Below the pieces are notes generated by a model, which saw only the letters and a program-made list of their open reading frames with translations, searched no databases and was not told where the DNA came from. A program made the position numbers and the translations under genes. 64,000 bases of DNA, taken from positions 124,001 to 188,000 of the forward strand of contig JANFNE010000011.1 in the NCBI GenBank assembly GCA_024867545.1. Direction: 5' to 3'. Below, piece by piece: positions 1 through 11,929 of the stretch. Each line of letters begins with the position of its first letter. Position 1 is the stretch's first letter. Source of the DNA: Phytopythium helicoides (taxonomy: Eukaryota; Oomycota; Peronosporomycetes; Pythiales; Pythiaceae).

Positions 1-322
1 CGAGGCGCGCAAGGTACCGCTGGATGCGGTGGCCAATCTCCGAGCGGCAGCGCTCCGACACCTGGCTCGGGTCCGTCGGATTGGACTCAATCTCGTTGCG
101 GCACTTGGCCGTCATCTTGGACACAATGATCTCGAACGCCTCGTTCGTGAGCCGCGGGTCCATCTGCGGCGGCGCCTCGCCACCCGCCGGCTCGCCGCTC
201 GCGTCCAGCTCCTCCTCGACCAGCAGCTCCGCGTCCTCCACAACCAGCTCCTCGGCCGAGCAGCGCGTCGCCTGGAGCATGGAAAGCGCCAGCAGCAGCA
301 GCGACAGCAGCGTCACGCGCAT
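1..322 (-). CDS. Secreted protein, N-terminal fragment (runs off the window)
   Basis: The reverse strand opens with an ATG at 322 and stays open to base 1, so only about 107 residues are visible and the C-terminus is missing. The first ~20 residues are a clear signal peptide (MRVTLLSLLLLALSMLQ, then a small-residue region). A strongly acidic stretch rich in Glu, Asp and Leu follows. After that comes a helical-looking part with two cysteines, in the contexts AKCRNEIE and SERCRSEIG. I do not recognise the family; it is probably secreted or resident in the secretory pathway. It is divergent from VTI1, with about 185 bases between the two start codons. Confidence 0.6.
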   Translation of the reverse strand, partial: MRVTLLSLLLLALSMLQATRCSAEELVVEDAELLVEEELDASGEPAGGEAPPQMDPRLTNEAFEIIVSKMTAKCRNEIESNPTDPSQVSERCRSEIGHRIQRYLARL

Positions 323-476
323 GGTGCTCTCTTGCCTCGCTCGGGTGATCTCAAAGTGCCACCTGGCCGACAGGTGTCGCCTCGTGGCGTCTTTTGTGGC
401 ACACACCAACCAAATAATCCAGTCGGGCTGGGTTATTTTTGAGAAGCTTGTCGGCCGGGGCACATTGGGCGTGCAG

Positions 477-506
477 AAGAGAGAGAGAGAGAGAGAGCGC
501 GCGCGC
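477..506 (+). repeat. GA then GC dinucleotide microsatellite in the VTI1 leader
   Basis: A run of GA dinucleotides passes straight into a GC run that ends one base before the VTI1 start codon. It therefore lies in the 5' untranslated leader. Such runs often vary in length; I see no evidence of function. Confidence 0.85.
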
Positions 507-507
507 C

Positions 508-1457
508 ATGACGACCATCTTCGACGGCTACGACGAGGAGTACCGCGCGCTGACGAGCGACATCTCCAAGAAGATCAGCGAGATCGCGACGTACGAGGAC
601 CAGAAGGGTGCGCTTTTTGTTTCTTTCGTTGGGGGAAGATGGCGAAGAGGAACTGACAAAACTCTCGCGTTGCTGCCGTGAAGACAAGAAGAAGGCGAGC
701 ATCGTCCATGTCGGGGGCCTCATCACACAGGCGCAGCAGCTGGTGAGGATGGCGCAGCATTGACGATCAATGGGAGTTGATGTCGAGGTGAAGGCGCTGA
801 TGCGATGCCGTACAAACAGATTCAGCAGATGGAGCTCGAGGTGCGCAGTCTTGACGCTGCCACACGCCGGGAGCTGTCCAAGAAGGTGGACCAGTACAAG
901 AAGAGCCTAGCCGCGCTGGCAGAGGACCATAAAAAGATCCGGGAGAAGGAGGAACGCGACGGACTCTTTGGCGACCGCGATGACATTGCGGTGAGTGTCC
1001 GCTGATTGGCATTATTCATCACATTCAAAGAGCTCACGTGCTTGTCCTTGTGTGGCAAAGATGTCTTCGGCTGACCAGCGCAACCGTATGAAAGCTGCAA
1101 CGGAGAAGATGAAGGGAACGACCGACAAGATCGACGCGGCGCGGAGAACAGTCGCCGAGACCGAGGAAGTCGGTGAGTGACTCGCTTCTCAATCACGTTG
1201 CAATTTGGCTCGAGGCTTACTTATACATTGTTTGTTTAGCTCTCGCCATTACGGACGAGCTGGGACGTAACCGTGAGAAGATCCAGGCGACGCACGCCAA
1301 GGTCAAAGGTGTGAACGATATGGCGCGCCGCGGTGGCAACATTGTGAGTCGCATGACTGCTCGCGACAAGCGGCAACGCTTGGCGCTCACGATTGCGGCA
1401 GGCTTCATTATCATCGCCATCCTGCTGCTAATTTACTTTGGCATCTTCAAGAAGTAG
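508..1457 (+). CDS. VTI1: VTI1-type Qb-SNARE
   Basis: Five exons: 508-607, 684-742, 820-990, 1061-1172 and 1240-1457, giving 219 aa. The start MTTIFDGYDEEY matches the FEGYEQDF-type start of Vti1. A three-helix Habc-like N-terminal domain follows (residues ~5-110; QQMELEVRSLD is the conserved part). Next is the Qb SNARE motif (~130-190), then a single C-terminal transmembrane segment of about 20 residues ending GIFKK. Vti1 proteins drive fusion of vesicles with late Golgi, endosomes and vacuole. Length and domain order are normal for the family. All introns are 67-77 nt with GT-AG ends, and every phase agrees. Confidence 0.93.
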
Positions 1458-1681
1458 CCGTGGCCCGTGCAACCACCAAGCCCAGGAGTCGAAGCCCTGC
1501 ACTCGGTGGCACCAATATATTTTTTGCTTTATCGTTCTCAAGCCACATTGGCATTCCACAAAGAAGCTCACAGTCAAAACGGTCTGTGTTATTAGACGTC
1601 CTTGCTAGTGTCTCCAATGTGCAGCTTGCTGCTGTCAATGTACGTACACGGCTGCTATCCACACTCGCTTCCTCCCACCGC

Positions 1682-2634
1682 CTAAACTGCGAAGCGCTCG
1701 GTCGGTTCAGTCTTGAGAGCTTTCGCCTCGCCGCCTTTTCCGGAGGAAGAGCCAGCATGCTTGGCATCCTTCCCATCGATTTGCTTTCCCTGAAGATGTG
1801 CGGTACTTGGCTTTTTGGCAATCACGATTGGGGTGTAGCCGTTTTGCGAGCGGCGATGCTGGTGAAGAAGCAGACCGACCGAGACTACCGCCAGCGCGAG
1901 CACAGCGAACACGGCAAGTGGCGAGCGAGACAAGTCCATGCTCTCCGAATTTCGAGTGGTCTCGCTCTCGGCCTCCGATGGCACCGCCTTGTTGGGAAAG
2001 ATGCCAATCGCCAGGTCGGTGCCAAAGTACTCTCCAGCTTCGTACTGCGCCACAATCTGCGCTCGCTCCTCGTCTGGATCGAAGCAGACAACACGTCAAT
2101 TCGTCGCTTTCCCTATCATTCCTTGGATGCCTAGCCGCTTGATCCTACCGGAGAGATCGTAGCTCTTGTATCCCTCGAGCTCCCACGACGAAGATGGCTC
2201 TTGAGTCAGCAGGATGCTGTAGAATTCAACCCTTGACATATTGAACGCATCGCACCTGCTCGCTCACACCACCACCTTCTTCAGCTCACGAGACCACAGG
2301 CCCAAAACACCACGAACACCTCTCACCCGTCCACTTTCGACGCACTGTCGGCGCAAGGCGCGGCCTGAACGAGCAGCGCGAACAGCGTGTTATCCGTGTC
2401 TGGCGTCTTGGACTCACTGGCCGAGATGATGCACACGGGGTGCAGCGCGTTGGACGTCGACAGCGCGAGCTGCTTGTTGAGCTTGGCCACGCCCACCTCG
2501 CACGCACTGTAGAGCGTCGTGCAGTCGTCGCGCAGCTGGCTCATGTCGAGCCCAAGGCAGTTGTTGAAGTCGCCACGGACGCCCGCGACGCTCATCGCGA
2601 GCAAGCCCAGCGCCGACCGGAGGAAGAGCCGCAT
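1682..2634 (-). CDS. Type I single-pass membrane protein of unknown function
   Basis: Exons 2327-2634, 2149-2255 and 1682-2073 (reverse strand) give 268 aa. Two shorter open frames that look like separate genes join perfectly in phase through introns of 71 and 75 nt, so I treat them as one gene. Order: a signal peptide (MRLFLRSALGLLAMSVAGVRG); a luminal part with several cysteines (NNCLG, DDCTT, SACEV, HPVCII, APCADS and one after the first junction); a linker; a transmembrane helix (SPLAVFAVLALAVVSVGLLL); then a basic cytoplasmic tail of ~60 residues. The topology is clear but I know no family. It points away from KAE1, about 440 bases apart. Confidence 0.72.
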
Positions 2635-3075
2635 GCTTGGTGAAGGAACGAGCTCGGGCTTGGGCTTCAGGTCGAGGTATCCGCGATTGGCTCTGTGGGA
2701 GAATGACCGAGGGGGAAACGCTCGCGACCAGCAACGCGCGTCAGGAGCGCGCGGCATACTGCCATCCAGAGATCGCGAAAGGTCGCGCGATCTTTCTCGC
2801 GCTGCGGGTCGGCTCTCGACCTGGAGCCTGATGCTGCTACACAGCAAGCTCATCAAGTGACGAGAAGGAAGAACATAGCGTCAATGCGTTCGGCTCCATC
2901 CAATGCCACCACTAGCGAGTACGCTCTCGCTCCATCACCTGCGTCGCTTGCCGTTGCACCCTCATTGCCGAAGTTGTAGCCAAGTTGGGTTGCACTCCTT
3001 TTTCTACCAATCAGAGAGCGTTAAATCGGGGACTGGCCCGAAAGCCACAAGGGAAACCCATCGAGACGAGCCATC

Positions 3076-4640
<1,565 letters not shown>

Positions 4641-4828
4641 CGGGTGTGATTCTGAAGGCACTTGTAAATGGATCATCGAAACACCCCCGAATGGAATCTT
4701 GGTTGCCTGACGCATTTAGCGGCTTTATAATTATACGCTGGTGCCATATGCACAGTGACACGTAGTAAGGTTTTGATCGTGTTGGCATTGGATGCCACAC
4801 CTGAGCGTGCATCATCGTCTTCCTCTCG

Positions 4829-7104
4829 ATGGACAGAGCGCGTCGAGCCGAGCCATACAGTAGCGCGACCCTGTGGACGCGCGAAGTCGCCCGGAACTTA
4901 GCAGGCCACCTTGCTCGTGTATCAAATGCACATAGCTGTGTGGATACTGGCTCACCAAAAGCAACGCACCTACCGAAGTTCCACCACTCGAAGGTACTCA
5001 AGGATGCAAAACGATGCACCACAAGCCCTGTGAAAGCTCGGAAAGCGATTGTTGAGCCGACCTCAGACACCATTGATTCCGTCTCAACCGAACGAAGGGA
5101 GGAGTCCCGTGATGATGATAATCAGATCTCGGATGTACCAGCAAAGCACCACTTAGAAAAACCGCATCGCGGCAATCTGTCGTTAAAAAACCTCTCCAAA
5201 AGTGAGCTACAGCCAGAGAGCGATCGTTTACTCGAACACACCAAGACAGCACCAACAGACCATGCGCTTGAAAAAGTTCGAGTCCCAGTTCATGCTCGAA
5301 CAAAATCGCCTAGTGGAACAGCTGATTCTACGTACGACTGCCCACCGGCGCTTGCAAGCACTAAGACTACAGGTCCTGTAGACTACAACAAGAAGCAAGC
5401 GCAACTCAAGATCTGGAGGGAAAATCAGGTACGACAAAAAAGCGATATGGTCTTGGTAATTTTTTTCACTGACACAAGTAAGTTCAGGCTCTCGCAAAAC
5501 GTCTTCGTAGTACGAAGGCAACTCTACGCAGCAAAGAATGGGAGAAAGATGATAAGTGGAATCAAGAGTTTCTTAAAAGCCAAGAGAGGAGACGATCGTT
5601 GCTTCAGACAGAGCTAGTAAAAGCCCAGCTACCGCCTCACACGACATTCGTTCGCGTTAGGCCTGTAAAGCTACCACACCAGGAACCCCGAAATGTATCG
5701 CAGGACGATGACGTCGAATCTGCCCCCATAGAATTCACCCGATGTCGTACAAGTGGAGGTCATGATGCTATCTCTGGGTCATTATCAGCACGAGAAATAC
5801 GACGGCGGCGTTCGCGCAGCAAAACTCTGAGTGTAGAGCCACTTGGTGAAAATGAGGCCCAAAACTTCCACTCAAGTGCGGCGAACCACCGTCGAATCAT
5901 GCAGCTTCGTCAGCAAAAATCTCAAGCGAACGCAAAAGAGTCTGCAACCATAGATCTAAATGATGACGAGATGGTCGATGTCCGCTTTACATTTCTGCGC
6001 CGGAAGTGTAGACGGGGGAGTGACTCGAACAACCCGCCAGATACCGAGGTACAAACGAATACAAATGCAGAACTAGAGACAATCGAAGCAAACCAAACCT
6101 CCGTGAAGAATGGTGTACAAAGAAAAATACTTGCCTCTGAAAGTGCTTGTGAAAATGATCTAGTCATGCTGTCTGGTCAGCCCACACCTCCGATAGGTTT
6201 ATCAGATGGAGAGCCTCACGGTGGGATGGTCAATTCGCGCATTGAAGCTGTTTCCCCTGATGCAATAGAAAACGAATCAACGAGTCGAAGTTGCCCAGAA
6301 GAAAACGAGAAAGAAGAGCAAGCCTGTACACAGCCATGCTTGCTCGACGGCCCCCAGAGCCTGCACGAACGAAGCCCATCTGATCGTGCAGATTACCCGG
6401 AGAGGGAGCCAAATGAAGCTCTCACTGATGACACTTTTGGTATCGACCAGACGCCAAAACTCGGTGTTTTACAACACTTAGCAGAGTCATGCACAAAAGA
6501 TTTGGCGACAAAGCTTGCAGAAAATGCCCACTCCGAAAAAAATGGGAATACCGAGCTTGTAGAAGGTCTCAATAATGACCTGAGCCTGGCGTTTCCAGGA
6601 GCATTTGGAGAGAAATCCACCTGCGACATCAACAGCTCATCGGAGATCGATTCTAAAGCGATCGGTGAAGAAATACGCGAAAACAGCGACTTGCCTGAGA
6701 TCGATTCCAATGCGAATTGGGAAGCGATACGTACAGATTTGGAGCATAACGGAGAGAACGAAACCAAGGACGAAGCCAAGCCCGAGTATCGAGATGGCAC
6801 ATTTGATGTTCAAGCAAAAGATGGGAGTGCGTTCGCTTCAGTAGAGTCCCATACCACCACGGATGCATGTGTCATAGCATTTACATGCCTGCAGCAAGCC
6901 GAGGAGGAGCCCGAATCGTCGCACCATGACAACCACGAGGAAGCCAGCGGATACGGCAGTGAGTTCGACGACGACGACGTCAAGGACTACGACGAACCAG
7001 AACTTTTAGACAACAAAGCTGACGAGAGAATCGAAAACACATCGCACGCGCAAACAGCGGCAGACGAGCTCGAGTACTCGGAGGACGACTTCACTGACGA
7101 GTAG
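4829..7104 (+). CDS. Long acidic, mostly disordered protein, function unknown
   Basis: Two exons, 4829-5428 and 5488-7104, give 738 aa; the 59-nt intron keeps phase 0. The N-terminal third is basic and polar. A charged helical stretch around the junction (ALAKRLRSTKATLRSKEWEK onward) may form a coiled coil. The remainder is low-complexity, rich in Glu, Asp, Ser and Asn. The last ~50 residues are very acidic, with a run of Asp and a tail reading ELEYSEDDFTDE. It has no signal peptide or membrane segment. It starts 188 bases after KAE1 on the same strand. I do not recognise a family; tail-acidic proteins of this kind are often scaffold or cytoskeletal proteins, but that is only a guess. Confidence 0.75.
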
Positions 7105-7217
7105 GAAGCGTGGTGTTGGCAATGAGAGCAACTTCAAATACAGCGAACTTAGTGTAGCCTATCACGAACTTAACCGCTCAGTAGAGAACCTAACGTTTGA
7201 AAAGCACTCCAGGCGCC

Positions 7218-8580
7218 ATGGTGTCGGTGGAACTGCTCGAAGCATCGCCGTGCGTCACTGCGCTCGCCTCGCTCGCTCCGTTCGACTTGTACTAACTGCG
7301 CCTAATTCTCTCCTCGCATTGCTGAGTAGCGCGCGGTCCTCGATCGCTGACTCGGAGCTCATCCACGCGTCGCAGACGTTGATCGAACTGGAGAGCGAGG
7401 GTCGGTTGACGCCTGCAGGGAGCAGCCCACTGATTGAGTTTGCGAGTGAGGATGGAGAGGAAGCTGAAGAAGAGGAGATAGAGGAGAAGGAAGAAGAATC
7501 GATGGCAAAGGAGGGGAAAGAACGGGAGGAACGGGAGGAGGAGGAAGGGTATGAGGACGAAACAACGGAGGGAACGCAGGAGTCGAGGGACGCGTTCGTT
7601 CCAGACAGCGAAGAAAACACCGAGACTGAGAATGAGATGAGTAGTGAGGAGGAAGAAAAGGTGTCGACTCCCGCAAAAACGAGCGTGAGAAAGGATGTGA
7701 GGTACGGCGGTTTAGTTGGGTGTACTTGGACTTTGAACATGGCTAATCATTGTGCAGTCGCTCTCGCCGGGTTACTGTCTTTTGGACGCAGGAAGAGGTC
7801 GACTTTCTTCGACACGGTGTGCGAACGCGAGGCACTGGTCACTGGAAACGCATTCTTGCGGATGGCCATGGTATTTTCAATGAACACCGAACCAATGTCG
7901 ATCTAAAGGTGAGTCCCCAATTGCCTGAACACCATGAAAGTAGCTATAACACTCAGAATGTTGCGTCTAATGCAGGACAAATGGCTGAATTTGATCAAGC
8001 GGTATGGAGAGGATGAGGTCAGAAGTGAGAAGCCAATTGAGGTTGTCGGCCGATACGAACGAAAGAGAAAAGATGAAGGCTCCTTGCCCACGCAGCAGCG
8101 CCACGCAAGAAAGAAGCGTCGCACAGCACCAGCACCGTCGTCCAGCGACAGCGGGCATAGTGCTGAGGACGTGTATAGGCAGGAGCAGGAAGCCGAAGTT
8201 CCAGTTGAAGACGCCCCCATTGAAAGCGATGTCGATACATCCCAGCCAGTGAAAGTGAAGATCGGGTCGAACTATTCATTCCCAAATGTGAGTTCCAGGG
8301 AACCCTTGCTATTGATTGCTTGGAATTGTGGCTAACTTGATGCGATCATATTCTGCCGCTAATTCAGTTCACCTCGGTGGCGATCAACCTTACCACATGC
8401 AATACGATTGAGGCGCTCAAGAAGCGAGTTCGCTCCAAGATTCTCCCCACGTCGATGAAAGAATTGCCGCTAGACCAAATCGAGGTCGTCAGCATTAGAA
8501 CCAAGCGGCTGCTAGCAGATCATGAGCAGTTGGAGAAATGTCTTCGCGAGGATGGACGCACACTTTATGTTGTGACGTGA
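7218..8580 (+). CDS. Telobox (TRF-like) Myb protein with C-terminal ubiquitin-like domain
   Basis: Five exons: 7218-7288, 7330-7701, 7758-7908, 7976-8287 and 8368-8580, giving 372 aa. A short N-terminal helical part (MVSVELLEASPCV) leads into a very acidic linker (residues ~60-140, many Glu). Residues ~150-205 form one Myb/SANT repeat: FWTQEEVDFLRHGVRTRGTG, then WKRIL, then VDLKDKWLNLIK. VDLKDKW is the telobox signature of telomere-repeat-binding Myb domains. A basic region follows. The last ~85 residues have the strand-helix-strand pattern of a ubiquitin-like fold and end LYVVT. In plant TRF-like proteins, as I recall, the ubiquitin-like part precedes the Myb; here it follows. Likely nuclear and DNA-binding; a telomeric role is inference. 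Confidence 0.85.
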
Positions 8581-8675
8581 AGCAGTGAGGTGAGTATGGT
8601 GCAATTAGTTCATTTTTTCCAACGCTTTAGCACTAAAGCTAGACGTTCATACAGTAGCAAAAGTGGAGAGCGTGC

Positions 8676-9545
8676 TTAGTGCTCAATTCCCCAGCCATAG
8701 GTGGCGAATGACATGTGCCCAAGGCCGAATCCATCGAGCAGCTTCTCGCCTTCAGGCTTGCTCTCCTCCATGCCCGCGCCAGCCGCAATCACGAACGGGA
8801 AAAAGTGGTCCGGCGTCGGGTGCGCGAGGCGAGCAGCAGGAGCGACCTTCTGCCACGAGCAGATCTGCTCCTCGCGTTCCGAGATGCTCAGGCTGCTCTT
8901 GGCCGTGAGCGTGTTGTCGAGCCAGTCCTGGAAGGCCTGAGCCCAGTCCATGACGCTCGTCGTGGGCTCACGCGGCGCACGCAGGTTGTGCGTGGCCTGA
9001 CCTGAGCACATGATGAGCGTGTCCTCATCACGTAGCGGGGCGAGCGCGCGGCCGAGCTCAAAGTGGGCCTTGTCGCTCAGGTGCTGGTTGATGGACATGG
9101 TGACGATGGGGATGTCGGCCTCGGGGCGGATGAGCAGCATGGGCACGAACACGCCGTGGTCAAAGCCGCGGTCGACGAGGCGCGCAGGGATCTTGCTCTG
9201 CTCGAGCACCGCCTGCACGCGCTTGGCGAACTCCGGGTCGCCCTTGGCCGGGTACTGCACGTCGTACGACTCGCGCGGGAAGCCGTAGTAGTCGTAGATC
9301 ATGCCGGGCTTGGCCGTGGCCGAGATGTCGAAGCCGCGCGACTCGGAGTCGAAGTGCGCCGACACGTACAGGATGCGCTTGGGGAGATGCGAGCCCTTGG
9401 GGTAGAGCTTGCCGATGAGCGTGCGCAGTGCCTGAGCTGGCGCCGAGTTCTTGCCGACGCCAAACATATCGTCCGAGAGCAGCCAGAGCGGCCCAGGGCC
9501 GTGCGAGACGGCGACGACGGGGTGGCGGAAGGCGGCGGAGCTCAT
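8676..9545 (-). CDS. Class III extradiol ring-cleavage dioxygenase, DODA type (copy 1, no signal peptide)
   Basis: Single exon, 289 aa. The family (LigB-like, including plant DOPA 4,5-dioxygenase and bacterial YgiD) opens catechol rings using non-haem iron or zinc. Candidate metal-binding or catalytic histidines sit in VSHGPGP, YVSAHFDS, DRGFDHGVF and AHPTPDHFFPF. IYDYYGFPRESYDV and CSGQATHNLR are also typical. It begins directly at MSSAAFRHPV, so it should be cytosolic, unlike copies 2 and 3. Normal length for the family. The natural substrate cannot be told from sequence. Confidence 0.93.
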   Translation of the reverse strand: MSSAAFRHPVVAVSHGPGPLWLLSDDMFGVGKNSAPAQALRTLIGKLYPKGSHLPKRILYVSAHFDSESRGFDISATAKPGMIYDYYGFPRESYDVQYPAKGDPEFAKRVQAVLEQSKIPARLVDRGFDHGVFVPMLLIRPEADIPIVTMSINQHLSDKAHFELGRALAPLRDEDTLIMCSGQATHNLRAPREPTTSVMDWAQAFQDWLDNTLTAKSSLSISEREEQICSWQKVAPAARLAHPTPDHFFPFVIAAGAGMEESKPEGEKLLDGFGLGHMSFATYGWGIEH

Positions 9546-10431
9546 GGCGGGGACTGGAGGCGGCTGGAGGAGCTGGAGGCGGTGCTTGGGGCGCAGCGAA
9601 TTGAGGAATGAGCTCCGGCCGGCCGGCGTTGCGAGCGGAGCTGTTCGCTAGGCGTTGTGGCGGTGTGACGACCACCTAGCAGTCGGTGTGAGCAGGGATC
9701 ACGACCTGGGTTGAAGAATACACTCGAGTTTATTGATATAAGAAATAACATGAAAACAACCTGGTTTTAATGGCAATGTAGGATGATTGGGCGAAAATAG
9801 ACATGGCTACAACCCCTAGGTTAGGGTAGCCGCGATGTTTTGTCACATTTCAGTACATGGAACGCTCTGCTCTCTCCACTTGACGGCGAGTTGCTCGCCT
9901 GGAAGCGTCTTTGCTATTCTTGTGCATGCACTTAACGTTCCTATTCCAAGATGCGCACCCAAGGACCAAGAATAACGCCCTGCTGCAAAAAACCATTGCA
10001 AGGCGAACCGAGTGGCACAGGCGCAATTGGAATGTTCCGCTGTTCGGCCGTTTTGCGTTAGGGCAGTGAGTCACTGCTACGTGACTGCATTGTATTCGAC
10101 TTGAGTATGCCAGAACAGCACGGCGTCGTCCTTACAGCACTCACAACGCTGCAGCAACCAACAGAGCTGGTCGTGGAGCCACTTCAACACCAGATCCATC
10201 ATCACAGCCGCGATTGCGTAGAGTTTTGGTGGTCTAATCACCCAAATTGAGCCAATCATATCGCGCGATTCCGTCGAGTCGGCGAGCCCCGATTGCGGAA
10301 TACTCGTTAAATCAGTGGTTGGTTCTGTGATGGCGCCACGATGGCCAGGCTCTGTGGGGTGCGACGCCGTGCCGTAATGCACCACCGACCGGGCGATTGC
10401 GAGCAGCTGGGCCAGATCCCATCGAGCCGGC
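9546..10431. other. Intergenic region between two divergent dioxygenase genes
   Basis: About 890 bases between the start of copy 1 (reverse) and copy 2 (forward), so it must hold both promoters. I see only short open frames without family resemblance. A reverse-strand frame ending near 10077 overlaps copy 2 and looks like a shadow. AT-rich patches lie at 9720-9770. Confidence 0.5.
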
Positions 10432-11388
10432 ATGGAGCGCCACGGGTCATTCCCAATTGTGCTTTCTTCCTGGCTGGTCCTCTTCGCCCTCTTTGCTGCT
10501 GCCACCCAAGCCATGAGCCAGTTCCGCCACCCTGTCGTCGCGGTCTCGCACGGTCCCGGCCCCATGTGGCTGCTCAAGCAGGGCATCGTCGGCAAGGACG
10601 GCCCGGCCGCGTCGAATGTCCGCACTGTCTGGAAGCGCATCTATCCGCGAGGTTCGGCATTGCCCAAGCGCATCCTGTTCATCTCGGCGCACTGGGAGTC
10701 TGGAGATCGCTCGGGGTTCGAGATCTCCGCCTCCAGCGAGCCTGACATGATCTACGACTACTATGGCTTCCCGCGAGAGGCGTATTCGATCAAGTACAAG
10801 GCCAAGGGTGACCCCGCGTTTGCTCAGGAACTCAAGGAGCAGCTTGCGCAGTTCAAGATCAAGGCTCGGCTAGTCGACCGCGGCTTCGACCACGGCGTGT
10901 TTGTGCCCATGAGCCTCATCCGGCCGCAGGCAGACATCCCGATCGTCACGCTGTCTATCAACGATCAGCTCGATGCCAAGGCGCACTTCAAGCTCGGCCA
11001 GGCGATTTCTTCGTTCCGCGACCAAGACACCCTCATCATCTGCTCGGGACAAGCCACGCACAACATGCGCTCCGGGTTCGATTACAACCAAGACGTGGAG
11101 CCGTGGGCGGACGCGTTCCAGAACTGGATGGACGACACGTTTTCGGACCGCACCAGTCTGTCGTACGCCGAACGCCAGAAGCAGTGTGAGGATTGGCGCA
11201 ATGCCCCAAGTGCTCGCGTTGCACATCCGTCTCCGGACCATTTTACGACCTTCATCGTGGCGGCAGGCGCGGGTATGGACAAGGACGCTCCTGCTGCCAA
11301 AAAGCTGTTCGGCGGCTGGGGAGCCCAGTTCTCGTTCGCGACGTACGCTTACGGCGTGGGCGGCCCCGAGAGCAAGGACGAGCTCTGA
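10432..11388 (+). CDS. Class III extradiol dioxygenase, DODA type (copy 2, with signal peptide)
   Basis: Single exon, 318 aa. Residues 1-27 form a convincing signal peptide whose core is SSWLVLFALFAAATQA. The next residue is a methionine starting the mature-like sequence MSQFRHPVVAVSHGPGP, exactly where a cytosolic family member would begin. Conserved His motifs are all present: VSHGPGP, FISAHWES, DRGFDHGVFVP and AHPSPDHFTTF. The protein is predicted to be secreted or delivered to a compartment. It is closest to copy 3 by eye, in line with a local duplication. It ends SKDEL; KDEL is a classic ER-retention signal in animals, so ER residence should be considered. Confidence 0.93.
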   Translation: MERHGSFPIVLSSWLVLFALFAAATQAMSQFRHPVVAVSHGPGPMWLLKQGIVGKDGPAASNVRTVWKRIYPRGSALPKRILFISAHWESGDRSGFEISASSEPDMIYDYYGFPREAYSIKYKAKGDPAFAQELKEQLAQFKIKARLVDRGFDHGVFVPMSLIRPQADIPIVTLSINDQLDAKAHFKLGQAISSFRDQDTLIICSGQATHNMRSGFDYNQDVEPWADAFQNWMDDTFSDRTSLSYAERQKQCEDWRNAPSARVAHPSPDHFTTFIVAAGAGMDKDAPAAKKLFGGWGAQFSFATYAYGVGGPESKDEL

Positions 11389-11929
11389 GTATGTAGACAG
11401 TAGAGATGTTTGGTCAAAAGAAAAGGAATTTGCCTGCTATGCAACTTTCGTGTCTGTCTTGTGTCTTCGTGGACCCACATAAAAGCCTCCAAGAGCGAGA
11501 ATCCTTTGTCGAGTCCGTGGTAATGCAAAGCATCACGTCTCACCAAGTGGTGATCCGCGAAGGGTGTCGATGTGACGCGTCCTGAGAAGATCGCAACAAA
11601 CTGCAACGAGAAATGTACCGTACATTCTGCTGACGTACTCGGGATGATGCAAACGGTCACGTATTGTCCAATCAAATCTCACCATTTCGTCTCGTCATCG
11701 CCTCAGTTGTTAACTCAATGACAGTACATTCAAATTTCCCTTTTTAGTGACTTGAGTGACGGGCGACGTCACCTTTGGTGGCCACACCACAAGCTCACAA
11801 AGCACATGCAGGAGCGATCATCGACAGCTGCAGGCCGCAAGACGGCGCTTGGCACGTGCAGCAAGCTCCTTCAGTCCTCGAGCTGCGTTGCCACTGCTGT
11901 GCTGTCCTTGAAGCTGCCGCTTGAGCTCC
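11389..11929. other. Intergenic region between dioxygenase copies 2 and 3
   Basis: About 540 bases, somewhat AT-rich around 11700-11750. I see no gene and no repeat. It should contain the terminator of copy 2 and the promoter of copy 3. Confidence 0.5.

Noticed and set aside
1682..2856. Two separate small reverse-strand genes
   Set aside because: A 71-nt intron (2256-2326) with good ends joins them in phase and yields a sensible signal peptide/ectodomain/TM protein.
10077..10640. 187-codon reverse frame overlapping dioxygenase copy 2
   Set aside because: It overlaps the secure N-terminal coding region of copy 2 on the other strand and has no conserved features.
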